From Bog-473 sp963744225 (lineage in GTDB: Bacteria; Actinomycetota; Acidimicrobiia; Acidimicrobiales; RAAP-2), in contig CAVUSV010000003.1 of assembly GCA_963744225.1 (NCBI GenBank), positions 248,001 to 312,000 of the forward strand: a DNA stretch of 64,000 nt, read 5' to 3'. Positions 44,511-55,013 of the stretch are shown here, one piece after another. The notes beneath the pieces are model-generated. The model had not been told where the DNA came from. It saw only the letters and a program-made list of their open reading frames with translations, and searched no databases. The position numbers and the translations under genes are program-made. The stretch's first letter is position 1. The number at the start of each line of letters is the position of its first letter.

Positions 44511-45940
44511 GTCGCCACGGTATCCTGATCGTCAGCGCGTGCGACGCGGCGGCGAAGGATGTGCTGCGCGGGTCTCAACGCCTGCAACGTCGTTGAGGGA
44601 ATCAACGTCGATACCCCACTGCCCTCGTGGCCTAATGAAGTGGTGCTCTTCCTGGGGATGAATGCGTCAATGCCGACCGCTGCAAGTAGCGCGATGGGAA
44701 CCTCTGCAGCCGCTCGGTACCGGGTTTCTCCGTAAGCAACGGCCACGGTGAGCACGACGGTCACGATGAAAGCGAGCAACGGATAGAGCGGCACTCGGCG
44801 TCGGCGCATGATTACGCAGCCCACAATCGCTGGGACGAGAAGGATCCAATAGGTGATTAAACGCAAGTCGTACACCCACACCGAAGTCGGTTCTGTTTTG
44901 AACGCGGCTGGAACCTTCTGCCATGCATTATCCAACATCGTCTGTTGGAACGGGTTCCAATACCCGAAAGCGCGCCCTTCCCGCGCAAACAGGACCAGTG
45001 GGACGCGACTCATGTGGTGTAGGTCGAAGTTCACGGCTGCGTGACTTTCCCGGATATTGGAAATTGACGCATCTTCAGTCAGTATGGATGGCGGTAGCGC
45101 CCACACGCAACCAAGACTGTAATAGCCAATATCAGCACCGTAGAAAGTGGTGCTACAGCTTCCCGATGACGCTGCCAACCCAAAGCCATTGGAGAGTAGA
45201 ACTGGCCTTTCGAAGCGCCCGAGATTGTAAATCGTCCATGGCGCAACGACGACGACCATCGAAGCTGTTGCAAGAGCAAGCCAGCCGATCCGAGCCCGCC
45301 AGCCCACATTCTTGGTCCTCAATATCAAAGGGACGACGAGAAGCGGAAAGATCAGAATTTGCTCGGACCTGGTCATGGCCAACAGGCCACATGTTGCACC
45401 GAGCACCGCGGCCCGCCCCACGGAGGGGCGGGCCAGATACCCGTACGCGAAAAAGATCATCACCGCAACCACCAACAGCAGAAGTGTCTCTGAGAGCAGC
45501 GCACGCTCATAAACCCAGAATCCGGCGTAGATGGCCGCTATCCCGGCTGCAATCAACCCAACTCGGTCCCCTCCCAGCCGCCTGCCGGCCAAACCGACGA
45601 CGACCACGGTGGTGGTGCCGACGACACACGCGAGGACTTGTCGCGAGAACATGGAATGATGTCCCATCCACGTCCATGCGGTGAGCATGAGCACCCATGC
45701 CGGTGGATGAAGGGCGTCGGGCCGGCCGTTGACGACAAACCATCTTCCGCCGTAGTTGAGATTTGCCTCGAGAACATACCCGAAGCCGTCGCCCCCGACG
45801 CCCTCGTCTCGGGAGAGGAGGACGACGATGATCCGCAAACTCAAAGCTGCGACCGCCACCATGGTCAGCGAGTAGCCGAACCTGCCCCGGCTCCGTCTAC
45901 GAACCGCTTCTTCGCCAACTATCGGCTTTATGTCACTCAC
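44507..45940 (-). CDS. GT39/ArnT-like membrane glycosyltransferase
   Basis: About 477 residues with ten or more spans. After the first span comes RDEGVGGDGFGYVLEANLNYGGRWFVVNGRPDALHPPAW, the outer loop of the PMT/ArnT (GT-C) group carrying the acidic catalytic residues and the HPP motif. TRSEQILIFPLLVVPLIL and the later outer loop (SHAAVNFDLHHMSRVP) fit. It would transfer a sugar from a polyprenyl-phosphate donor on the outside. GTG 45940 (MSDIKPIV) is chosen because it leaves a short cytosolic tail before span one; the frame stays open upstream without conserved sequence. Confidence 0.8.
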   Translation of the reverse strand: MSDIKPIVGEEAVRRRSRGRFGYSLTMVAVAALSLRIIVVLLSRDEGVGGDGFGYVLEANLNYGGRWFVVNGRPDALHPPAWVLMLTAWTWMGHHSMFSRQVLACVVGTTTVVVVGLAGRRLGGDRVGLIAAGIAAIYAGFWVYERALLSETLLLLVVAVMIFFAYGYLARPSVGRAAVLGATCGLLAMTRSEQILIFPLLVVPLILRTKNVGWRARIGWLALATASMVVVVAPWTIYNLGRFERPVLLSNGFGLAASSGSCSTTFYGADIGYYSLGCVWALPPSILTEDASISNIRESHAAVNFDLHHMSRVPLVLFAREGRAFGYWNPFQQTMLDNAWQKVPAAFKTEPTSVWVYDLRLITYWILLVPAIVGCVIMRRRRVPLYPLLAFIVTVVLTVAVAYGETRYRAAAEVPIALLAAVGIDAFIPRKSTTSLGHEGSGVSTLIPSTTLQALRPAQHILRRRVARADDQDTVAT

Positions 45941-47240
45941 GATACTCCGGGTTTCGACCAAGCAGGCGAATCTCAGTGCCGTTAAGGGTAATGGATGCAT
46001 CGGCAGAAATCGCTGCTGCTGCCGCAACGAGGAAAGCGGCAAACCCCGGCACGGCTCCTGGCGTGACCGGTGTCTGGTTATCGGACGGCTTTCTAGTCGT
46101 TTTTCGGAATGCGTCGATGGCCGCGACAATGGCGGGGGAAATCCACCGGGTCGATAGGCCGCAGAGATCCTCATCAGTGCGGGTGTCAAGGGTCGATCAG
46201 CAATGCGGAGCATCTGTTGGACAAGCTCGTCGAGTCCATGACATCGGCCGGAGGCGACTGAGCCGCTTAACTGAGTCACGTTCGGTCGTATCTGACCTGG
46301 CGAGACGGCCGATAGAACACCGTAGGAGGGTCGTATCTGTGGGTCATGAGAGGTCCAGGGGTAAGTCTCGGCAGCCCGACCCAGTACCCGCGTTGCCCAC
46401 GATCCCGCATGTACCGTCCGGACTGGTTTCAGGGAGTGACGTACTAGGCCCGGTCGCTACCGGTACGAGGGTGACGCCGCGGTTCCCATCGGCCTTTGAG
46501 TCGCGTTTAACTGTCGCTGCCTCGCTCAGAGACGACCAGGACCAAATGCTGTTTAGTGCAGTGTTCGGTCAGGGATACTCGGGGTCAGGATGGTCCCGGT
46601 TTCACATCCCGGCAGTGCGACAAAGAATGAGCAGACCACAGAACTGAGCACGGGAGCGCAGGCCTCTATGTGCACTCCTTATCAACCGATTCACGTGTAC
46701 CGCTTCCCCAGATGCTTTCGCAGAAGCTTAAAGCATCCCGATTTAGCTGATATTCCCAGTTCGTGCGGGCCCCGAGGGTGGCCCTGGTCATCGTGGCGGA
46801 GTGTGCGTGCGCAGGCTGCTCGACGTTTACGCATCCCGGACAAGCACGCCGACCAGTTCGAACTCCGGCGGGGCGGTAATTGCAGGGGTCGTGTCGGTGA
46901 GTTCGACGAGCCAACTTTCGGAGATGGCGACGTGAAATGTGACGAACAAACAGGTCATCCCCAGCTCACCACCTGCGAAGTTCTCATGCGTGAATGGCTC
47001 GACGCAACTCGGCGAACTCGGCCCTGTTCAGTTAGCGGTGGGCGCGGCTGCCACCGCCGAGCAGTTCAGCGAGGTAAGCACATTGGCAGGCAGCAGCGCA
47101 GGCGATACGACCCAGGGCCGCCGTCCGTCGCCAGGCCGAAGGACATCGTCTAGGTGGCACCGCGGTATCCGTACCACCGGGATCGCAAAAGTCACCTTGG
47201 GCTATCCTTCTCAAGTTGTTCAGGTCAAGGGGAATTTCAC
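45941..47240. other. 1.3-kb stretch without recognisable gene
   Basis: Several open frames of 60-240 codons exist on both strands but none shows a family motif or good start signals. The composition is less GC-rich than the flanks. GGTCGTATCTG occurs twice (46284 and 46329). The stretch separates the leftward GT39 operon from a rightward GT2 gene and borders the decayed gene at 48652, so it may be old gene or mobile-element debris. Confidence 0.4.
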
Positions 47241-48455
47241 TTGGGATCCGACGTTAAGCTTGACGTTTCGGTCGTTCTGCCATGCCTCGACGAAGAGAGG
47301 TCCGTTGGTCTATGCGTCCGCGAAGCGGCTGAAGGTCTTGCGGTCGGGGAGCTGGTGGGCGAGGTCATCGTTGTCGATAACGGGTCCACCGACGCTTCGA
47401 AGGAGATCGCAGCCGCTGCCGGTGGGCGGGTCGTCGAGGAGATCCGTCCCGGTTACGGCAGTGCGTTGCTCACCGGATTCGACGCGTCAATGGGTGAAAT
47501 CGTGGTCATGGCCGATGCGGACTTCACCTATGACCTTCATCGGATCCCGGACCTCGTGGCGCCTATTGCCGAGGGACGGGCAGACCTCGTCTTGGGATCA
47601 AGACTCGACTCGGCAACGCGGAGCACCATGCCGTTTCTCCACCGGTTCATTGGGACACCTCTGCTGACTTTCCTGACGGCTCGGGCCTGCGGCCGCCGAG
47701 TGGTGGCCGACAGTCAATCGGGATTCAGAGCCTTCAGACGGGATTCGCTTGACGCTATGAAGCTCAGCTCGCCCGGGATGGAATTGGCCAGCGAGATGTT
47801 GATTAACTCCGCGAGAGCTGGTCTGCGCATCGTCGAGATCCAAACCGGTTACCGTCCCCGCATAGGCCAGTCAAAGCTCGCAACCTGGTCTGATGGTTGG
47901 CGCCACCTGACGCTGATTTTGATGCTGGCGCCCGACTTGCTGCTGATCGGTCCGGGCTTGACTTTGCTTGGCTTGGGGCTAGCCATGTTGGGTGCGTCGT
48001 TTGTCGAACCCAAGGGGGTACAGATCGGCTCTCTCGTGTGGCAGCCGGTGTTCTTCTCAGGGATTGCGCTGGTTCTGGGAATGCAAGCGTTACTGGCCGG
48101 GGCCGTCTTAGCTCACAATTCGTCATTCACACCGGCAGGCGTCGGTCACAGGTTCGCATTCGTCGGCAAACCAAACTTTCCCAACCGATGCCTGGGAACA
48201 GGTGTCGCCATCGCACTCCTAGGTCTGCTCCTCAACCTAATACTATTTGCACTGTGGCTTGGTAATAGGGCAGAGACATCCCTAAGTCATTTTGGATTGG
48301 CCTCCCTTTCCCAGAGTCTCATCATCGTCGGAAGCACCGTCGCTAGCTTCGGAGTCATAAGTCGCTTCACCAGGGCCCGAGCAGCCAGGATGCCAGCGGA
48401 CAAAAGGGGCACAACTGACCGCGCGGCTATGACAACTGACCTGGGTACGACATGA
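47241..48455 (+). CDS. Glycosyltransferase family 2 with C-terminal membrane spans (DPM1/GtrB-like)
   Basis: About 404 residues. GT-A domain: VSVVLPCLDEERSVGLCVREA, EVIVVDNGSTDASKEIA, RPGYGSALLTGFDASMGEIVVMADADFTYD, GSRLDSATRSTMPFLHRFIGTPLLTFL, VADSQSGFRAFRRDSL. These match polyprenyl-phosphate hexose synthases. Four C-terminal spans follow. It probably loads a sugar onto polyprenyl phosphate, as donor for GT-C enzymes such as the one at 44507. The TTG at 47241 is preferred because AAGGGGA lies eight bases before it; no ATG or GTG is better placed. Confidence 0.83.
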   Translation: MGSDVKLDVSVVLPCLDEERSVGLCVREAAEGLAVGELVGEVIVVDNGSTDASKEIAAAAGGRVVEEIRPGYGSALLTGFDASMGEIVVMADADFTYDLHRIPDLVAPIAEGRADLVLGSRLDSATRSTMPFLHRFIGTPLLTFLTARACGRRVVADSQSGFRAFRRDSLDAMKLSSPGMELASEMLINSARAGLRIVEIQTGYRPRIGQSKLATWSDGWRHLTLILMLAPDLLLIGPGLTLLGLGLAMLGASFVEPKGVQIGSLVWQPVFFSGIALVLGMQALLAGAVLAHNSSFTPAGVGHRFAFVGKPNFPNRCLGTGVAIALLGLLLNLILFALWLGNRAETSLSHFGLASLSQSLIIVGSTVASFGVISRFTRARAARMPADKRGTTDRAAMTTDLGTT

Positions 48456-48651
48456 GATCGTTTTGTCGGTAGTGCGAGCCAGCAAATGTCATATCTGCTG
48501 AACTCCGACTCTTCCCTCCAGGACGTCAGCCTTGCTGGTCCGAATGGCCCGCCTCGAGGCAACGAGTCACTTCCACGAATCATGCATAAGACGCTGGCGC
48601 GCTTCGTACCGAGCTTGCGAACGAGCACCCCCTTCAACTAGGAGGATGCGG

Positions 48652-49145
48652 ATGGAAAGTAGGGCCCAGCGGCCCAACCACTCCGCGCATCGTCGGCGAG
48701 TTTCCGACGTCACTCCCTGGGTGCAGACGAAACTCAGTGTCGTTGGTGATTCTTGCCGCGTTCACCATCGCGTACTTGGCGCTCAGCTGGGCGGGTGCTC
48801 CCCACGTTTTCGACAATTTTCCTGACAGCCACACCTATCTCCCGTTCAGCTTTTTCGGACATGCAGACCGGCTTTTGGACCATACCCGTCATGTATTTTG
48901 TTGGGAGCTCGTCCGCTGGCCGGGTCGCTCTCGAGACCGGCATCGGCCTGGCGTGCTGGATCACTCTCGCAATACAGATCGGCCGAGTGATACGTATTCG
49001 GGCCAATCGTTAGGCGTCCCAGGTGTTTGTTCTCTTGTTGGCGCTGACGGCTCCGGTCATTCAGTGGAATCGAGCAGTATTGAGGAAATCGATCGCCACC
49101 TCGCTGACCGTGCTCCTGGCTGTTCTGTTGGGGCCTAGACGATGA
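48652..49145 (+). pseudogene. Decayed multi-span membrane protein
   Basis: Starts well: AGGAGG six bases before ATG. Pieces of one hydrophobic protein then appear in different frames. SLVILAAFTIAYLALSWAG and HVFDNFPDSHTYLPFSFFGHADR are in one frame; FWTIPVMYFVGSSSAGRVAL and GLACWITLAIQIGRVI in a second; and after an in-frame TAG (49011-49013) the same second frame continues VFVLLLALTAPVIQWNRAVL to a TGA at 49143-49145. So there are at least two frameshifts plus a stop codon. It is a remnant of the first third of a polytopic, glycosyltransferase-like membrane protein; the rest is missing. Confidence 0.6.
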
Positions 49146-49221
49146 GTAATGTTTCAGTGTCGTCGGCGCAGATCCGATGGGAATGGGGGCGGGCTCGGCG
49201 GGGAGGCGATGTGGGGTGGCT

Positions 49222-49452
49222 GTGACCAGCGAGAACGCGAGATCATTCCGGGCACGGACCGTCAAGGGGCGGCCGCTGAGCCGTCTGCCGATGAGCACCT
49301 ACCGGGACAAGCGTCTTCGCAGGCTCGATCTCAACACGTTCGAGCGCCTGAGTCAGCGTCACCACTCCTGGAGGCAGATCGAGACACGGTTCACCGACGC
49401 GGACCTCGTGGTCGACGAGACGGGTTGGTTCGTGTTCGCGCACCGAGCATGA
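49222..49452 (+). CDS. Small hypothetical protein, possibly a methyltransferase C-terminal fragment
   Basis: A GTG opens a 76-residue frame (MTSENARSFRARTVKGR ... TFERLSQRHHSWRQIE ... DETGWFVFAHRA) whose stop overlaps the ATG of the next glycosyltransferase (ATGA). The ending DETGWFVFAHR resembles the last strand of class I methyltransferases, and no motif I is present, so it may be the tail of a lost gene. Function unknown; the coupling overlap is the best argument that it is translated. Confidence 0.35.
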   Translation: MTSENARSFRARTVKGRPLSRLPMSTYRDKRLRRLDLNTFERLSQRHHSWRQIETRFTDADLVVDETGWFVFAHRA

Positions 49453-50567
49453 CCGCGGCAACGACGGACGAGTGTCCTGCGGTATCCGCACCGGCCGTGC
49501 GCCGTGGGATCCGGGTGCCCGACGATCCGAGCCTCTCTGTTTGCATTCTGGTCCTCGAGCATGCGCGGCTGGCCCTCGCCTGCCTCGATGCCCTGCGGCG
49601 ACCGGGCGCCTGTCCCCCGAGGACCGAACTGGTGGTCGTGGCCAACGGCACTCCGTCGGACCAGCTTGAGAGTCTGGCTGCGTGCGACGACGTGGTCCTG
49701 GTTGTCAACCAGGAGAATCTGGGATTTGCCGCCGGGTGCAATCTGGCCGTGTCCGTGGCGAGGGCCCACCTGCTGGTCTTCCTCAACGACGACAGCACAG
49801 TCGAACACGGATGCATCGATGCGCTGGTCAAGGCGGCATCGGATGACCCGGCGATCGGCGCCGTCGGGTCTCGCATCATGTGGGTCGACGGCACACTGCA
49901 GGAGGCCGGGTCGGTCCTTTGGCGTGACGGGTCCGCCGCCCACGTGGGTGAGGGTCTGCCGCCGGGGTGCGATGCCTATCAGGAGCCACGAGACGTCGAC
50001 TACGCCTCAGCAAACGGATTGTTGGTCACCCGCCGAGCGTGGGACGTCGTGGGCGGGTTCGACGAACGGTTCTTCCCCGCCTACTTCGAGGATGTCGACC
50101 TCTGCCTCGCGTTGGCCGCCTACGGCTTCCGAATCCGCTACGAACCGCGCGCTCGCGTCATGCACCGAGGAAGCCAGAGCACGTCGACCATCTATCGAGA
50201 GTTTCTCTTGGCCCGGAATCGGCGGAAGTTGGTAGAGAAATGGGGCCGGGCGCTCGACCGCTTCGAACCGCCACCCCCAAAGGACTCTGGGCCGTCGTTC
50301 GCCGCTGCCATGGAGCGGGCGATCGAGCGCGCCGAAATAGCCACGACGCCGCCTCGACCCGAGGCGGAAGTCGAAAACCCAGTCGCTTCGGTCTCCGCCG
50401 ACCCCTCCCGGGCGGCCACCGACCTGCGGGCCGAATACCAGGCCTTCCTCGAGCAGCGCGTTGCCGATGGAGACCGACGGATCACCACATTGGAGACGTA
50501 TGTCTCGGGCCTGTGGGGAGTGCGCTTGCGTCGTTGGGCATGGGGTCGGCTCCACCGGCCGAGTTGA
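49449..50567 (+). CDS. Glycosyltransferase family 2 (rhamnosyltransferase-like)
   Basis: 372 residues: LSVCILVLEHARLALACLDAL, TELVVVANGTPSD, VVNQENLGFAAGCNLAVSVA, LLVFLNDDSTVEHGCI (metal site DD), VDYASANGLLVTRRAWDVVGGFDERFFPAYFEDVDLCLAL with the acceptor/base ED, and VMHRGSQST. This is the WbbL/rhamnosyltransferase pattern. A C-terminal extension of about 100 residues (FAAAMERAIERAE ... FLEQRVADGDRRITTLETYV) is helical, perhaps coiled. ATG 49449 overlaps the preceding small frame. Confidence 0.86.
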   Translation: MTAATTDECPAVSAPAVRRGIRVPDDPSLSVCILVLEHARLALACLDALRRPGACPPRTELVVVANGTPSDQLESLAACDDVVLVVNQENLGFAAGCNLAVSVARAHLLVFLNDDSTVEHGCIDALVKAASDDPAIGAVGSRIMWVDGTLQEAGSVLWRDGSAAHVGEGLPPGCDAYQEPRDVDYASANGLLVTRRAWDVVGGFDERFFPAYFEDVDLCLALAAYGFRIRYEPRARVMHRGSQSTSTIYREFLLARNRRKLVEKWGRALDRFEPPPPKDSGPSFAAAMERAIERAEIATTPPRPEAEVENPVASVSADPSRAATDLRAEYQAFLEQRVADGDRRITTLETYVSGLWGVRLRRWAWGRLHRPS

Positions 50568-50606
50568 ATAGCGCTGCCTCCCCGGCATCGTGCACGGGGC
50601 GGCGCG

Positions 50607-51785
50607 TCAGCCTCGTGGTGCGGCGCCCTTTCGGCCCTTCAGAGTAGGTCTCTCGCGAAGAGGGCGGGTGATCCTCCAGCTGGTCGAAGCCTGCATCCGC
50701 TCGTAGAGCTCGAACATTTCGGTCCAGTCGGCCCGCATCTTCTCGAGATCAGAATTCAATGCCGCTACCTTGGCGGTCTGGCCGCGGGCCTCCCATCCCT
50801 GCAGCCTGACCCTCTCCCGGAGAGTGTCGAGCTGGCGCGACAGGGTGGCCAGTTGTTGACGATCGCCCAGCACGGCGGTCGTCCAGGGCGACTCGGCCCC
50901 CGGGGGAGGGGACGCCAACGGGTCGTGCGGACCCTCCAGCTGCTCCAGGTGCTGTGCCAGCCGTCGCTGTTCTCCGAGCAACAGACCTGAGTCGTCGGTG
51001 GACTTTTGGCGCAGGAGCTGAGGGGAGACACTGGCAACCGCGCCAGCAAGATCCCAGTCAGGGGCGTGCGCGGCGAACTGCGGGAGGCTTCCGAGCCACC
51101 CGGCAAGCGCGCCCAGCCTGCCGGCTGGGTCCTCGACGATCGACTCGTAGCGAGTGACGAAGGTGTCGACGCCGGTAAGACCGGCCAATCCCAATCGGTT
51201 GTAGCGCTCCCAGAGCGCCACTCCGTCGGCCAGATGTGTGCGGTCGCGCGCTTGGAGCGAGCGGGCGACCGAGAGGGGCGAGCGCCAGATGAACACCGCC
51301 GCCACGGGTTTCGGGAGGACTGCCAACCAATAGGGCAGGAGCAGGCACGTGCGCGGATCCTTCCAAACGATCGGACCTGGGTTCGGGAACGCCTGGCAGG
51401 CGGGTCCGGATGCGTCGCCGAGGCTGTCGGCGGTGAGGTCCGGGTCGGACGCCCAATCGAGGTCGGGGTCGGGTGGACGGTCCCAGGTCCCGCCCAGCCG
51501 CTCGAGCAGCACCTCGCAATGGAGTGTCAAGGCACGACTCTCCCAGTGGTCAGGATTGTCCTCCGACGGCTCCCACCGGTCGTCCTGCGCCGGGACTGCC
51601 AAACCGAGATGTCCAAGGGCCCCGGTGACAGCGGAGGTGCCGCTGCGGTGCATGCCCACCACCAGAAGCCACGGGCCAACCGGCATCGTGGGCCGGGCTT
51701 CTTCGGGCAGAGGATCGGATGTGGGTTCTTGGGTCACGGCGTTGAACGGACCCCGTTCAGCGGAGGCGGAGGCGGAGGCGACCAT
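50607..51785 (-). CDS. Sulfotransferase family protein with C-terminal coiled coil
   Basis: About 392 residues. The PAPS loop is LLVVGMHRSGTSAVTGALGHLGL, then VWKDPRTCLLLPYWL, VFIWRSPLSVARSLQARD (3'-phosphate site) and VTRYESIVEDPAGRL. Residues from about 270 on (RRLAQHLEQLEG, DRQQLATLSRQLDTLRERV, VAALNSDLEKMRADWTEMFELYERMQAS) form a coiled coil, ending in SWRITRPLRE, a tail also seen in glycan-locus methyltransferases and glycosyltransferases. ATG 51785 is used; GTG 51740 is possible. Its 5' end overlaps the 3' end of the methyltransferase gene. Confidence 0.83.
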   Translation of the reverse strand: MVASASASAERGPFNAVTQEPTSDPLPEEARPTMPVGPWLLVVGMHRSGTSAVTGALGHLGLAVPAQDDRWEPSEDNPDHWESRALTLHCEVLLERLGGTWDRPPDPDLDWASDPDLTADSLGDASGPACQAFPNPGPIVWKDPRTCLLLPYWLAVLPKPVAAVFIWRSPLSVARSLQARDRTHLADGVALWERYNRLGLAGLTGVDTFVTRYESIVEDPAGRLGALAGWLGSLPQFAAHAPDWDLAGAVASVSPQLLRQKSTDDSGLLLGEQRRLAQHLEQLEGPHDPLASPPPGAESPWTTAVLGDRQQLATLSRQLDTLRERVRLQGWEARGQTAKVAALNSDLEKMRADWTEMFELYERMQASTSWRITRPLRERPTLKGRKGAAPRG

Positions 51786-52700
51786 AGGCACGCCTGAAGG
51801 CCGCAGCCCGACGGGGTGAGCTGTAGATGAACTTGAGGACCGCCTTCTTCGGTAGGGAAAGCGATGATCCATCCATCGCTTTGCGCCTGGCCTCGAGGGC
51901 GCGCCTGTTGGTCTCACTGACGACGAGCCCGACAGACGCCAAGTACTCGGCGACCGCCGCCGACGCCGAGCGCGTCGATGGACGCGGCCGTGGTTGGTTC
52001 AGGAGGAGCGATGGCTTCTCCGTACGAGCTGGGCGCCATGTCGACCGGGCACGGCTCGAGCGCCCACACGAAATGGGTGACGGACCAGTTGGGGTTCGTT
52101 GCCTGGGCAGTAGCTTGGAGCGCCCCGACCAGCTCCTCGGGAAGGCCGTCGCGGAGGCCGGCGTCATATTGCTCCGAGTAGAGAGAGTGGAGGTCATCCC
52201 TGCCGCGAGGCGCCACCCCGAGCGCTCGAGCAGACGTTGCAACGTGTCCTCGGTGAAGAACCGCAGGTTTGCCGGATCCAGAGGGCCGGCGTCCTGGACC
52301 TCGAATCGACCGCACAGGACCTGAAGGGCCGTGTCCACATGGGCGACGTGGGGGACCGCTACGAGCAGAGGAGGCGAGCCGTGGTCCAGCGACCAGGCTG
52401 CAAGGGCGGTCAACAGGTCCTGAGGCTCTGCGAGATGCTGGAGCACGTCAATGAGGAGAGTGGCACCAATGTCGTCGATGCCGTCGAGCGTCGCTTTCAA
52501 TGACGCGACGTCGGTGAACGGGCCCGGCACAACGTCCACTCCAGGGTACGACGCGCGTCACGTGTTGCGATGACCCAAACTGCTGATCTGCGAGGTCGAC
52601 CACCGGGCGACCCGTGGGCAACTCGAGCTCGGCGAGCAGACCCGCGACATTGGTCGCCACTTCGCCGAACGCAGCCCAATGGCGTCGTTCAGCACCCTTC
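51757..52700 (-). pseudogene. SAM-dependent methyltransferase, three frame breaks
   Basis: A methyltransferase is readable only by changing frame. HWAAFGEVATNVAGLLAELELP and RPVVDLADQQFGSSQHV come first. After one extra T near 52545-52550 comes GVDVVPGPFTDVASLKATLDGI, LLIDVLQHLAEPQDLLTALA, NLRFFTEDTLQRLLERSGWRL. After a lost base near 52205 comes DDLHSLYSEQYDAGLRDGLP and PNWSVTHFVWAL. Near 51960 the frame returns to AAVAEYLASVGLVVSETNRR and the basic end. All parts of the fold survive, so sequence errors are as likely as real decay. The N-terminus overlaps the WbsX gene; the true start is unclear. Confidence 0.6.
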
Positions 52701-53846
52701 CCCGCGTGCTCCGAGTCGATCGCTGCGGGCTGTCCTGGAACGACGGCACTGTCGATCGCGGAACGCGGGTTCGCTCTCGACCAGCACGGCGCGCGTGGCC
52801 TCGAGGAAGGCCCGGCCGTAGCGCTGGTCAGGTTCCAAATGGTTACCCTCGGCCCACTCGTTCCAAGCCAAAATAAAGAGGTAGTTCTCCTCCGTGCGGA
52901 CGGCGGCCAACGAGTCCGCCGTGACCCTCAGCCAATGTTCATAGCGGTCCGGGGTAGCGCCGTGGTAAATGGTGGCGCCCTGGGCCCGTCTGGCCGTGTT
53001 GTCCCACCCCACCATCACCGAGGGGAATCGCTTCCATGGCGAGTCGAGGAGCATCATCGCTGATTCGGCTGCAGACTCGTAGTCGAGGACCCGGTGCCCT
53101 CTGAGGGACTCGAGCGCCGGGTTGAGCTCCGCCCCTAGCACGGGCATGAATCCCACGGAGGCGTCGAGGCCGAAGTGCTTGGGGCCCTGGCCGCCAGGAG
53201 GAACACCCCATGCCTCGACCCAGCACAGATAGAGGTCGGGGAACCCGGCTCGCTGCACCTCCGCCCGCCAGATCTCGCTGGTCCGCATGAGGTCCGGAAT
53301 CAGTGTGGGCCGGTAGATGAGCAAGAGGGGTCGACCGTCGATGGTGATGTAACGAGGATCCTTGAAAGCCCGCAGGAGGTCGCGTATGTGGGCGCGATCA
53401 TCGGCTTCACTGAACTCTTGGCGCACGAGCACGTGACCCGTCTGTGAATCCCAACCCCGCGTCCATTCTTCGTTGGCCCAACAGAGGGCGAAAGGGAAGT
53501 CGGGCTCACCGGATGCCAGCACTTCTTCGAACGGCCGCTCCAGGAGTCGGCGACCGTGGAACCAGTAGTGGTAGTAGACGAACCCGTGTACGCCGTGTGC
53601 GCGGGCCAACTCCGCCTGCGCCATCCGCACCTCGGGCACCCGCAGGTCGTAGAAACCGAGCTCGGCTGGGAGATGCGGCTGATAGTGGCCGGGGAAGAGG
53701 GGGCGGGCCTTGGTGACGTTGTGCCACTCGGTGAAGCCCTTGCCCCACCACTCGTCGTTTTCGGGGATGGGGTGGTACTGGGGAAGATAGAAGGCCAGGG
53801 CCTTCGGCTTGCTCTGGGTCGCTCCGAGTCTCCCCTCAGTGTCCAT
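52689..53846 (-). CDS. WbsX-like protein, GH99-like domain
   Basis: 385 residues of the glycosyltransferase-WbsX / GH99-like family found in O-antigen and capsule loci: LAFYLPQYHPIPENDEWWGKGFTEWHNVTKARPLFPGHYQPHLP at the start, HGFVYYHYWFHGRRLLERPF, FALCWANEEWTRGWDS, HIRDLLRAFKDPRYITIDGRPLLLIYRP and LFILAWNEWAEGNHLEPD. Whether such proteins build or trim glycans is not settled. ATG start clear. The last 30 residues (RQCRRSRTARSDRLG) do not look like the family and overlap the methyltransferase, so the natural stop may be displaced. Confidence 0.85.
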   Translation of the reverse strand: MDTEGRLGATQSKPKALAFYLPQYHPIPENDEWWGKGFTEWHNVTKARPLFPGHYQPHLPAELGFYDLRVPEVRMAQAELARAHGVHGFVYYHYWFHGRRLLERPFEEVLASGEPDFPFALCWANEEWTRGWDSQTGHVLVRQEFSEADDRAHIRDLLRAFKDPRYITIDGRPLLLIYRPTLIPDLMRTSEIWRAEVQRAGFPDLYLCWVEAWGVPPGGQGPKHFGLDASVGFMPVLGAELNPALESLRGHRVLDYESAAESAMMLLDSPWKRFPSVMVGWDNTARRAQGATIYHGATPDRYEHWLRVTADSLAAVRTEENYLFILAWNEWAEGNHLEPDQRYGRAFLEATRAVLVESEPAFRDRQCRRSRTARSDRLGARGEGC

Positions 53847-53885
53847 GCCGATCAGAATACGATACCGCCGCCCCTCCGGCCCAGG

Positions 53886-55009
<1,124 letters not shown>

Positions 55010-55013
<4 letters not shown>

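Noticed and set aside
46284..46339. GGTCGTATCTG direct repeat as an insertion-sequence end
   Set aside because: No transposase, no convincing inverted partner and no target duplication were seen.
45976..46647. 223-codon plus-strand frame in the gene-poor stretch
   Set aside because: No family motif, no ribosome site, and it overlaps the N-terminal region of the GT39 gene's open frame; composition looks random.
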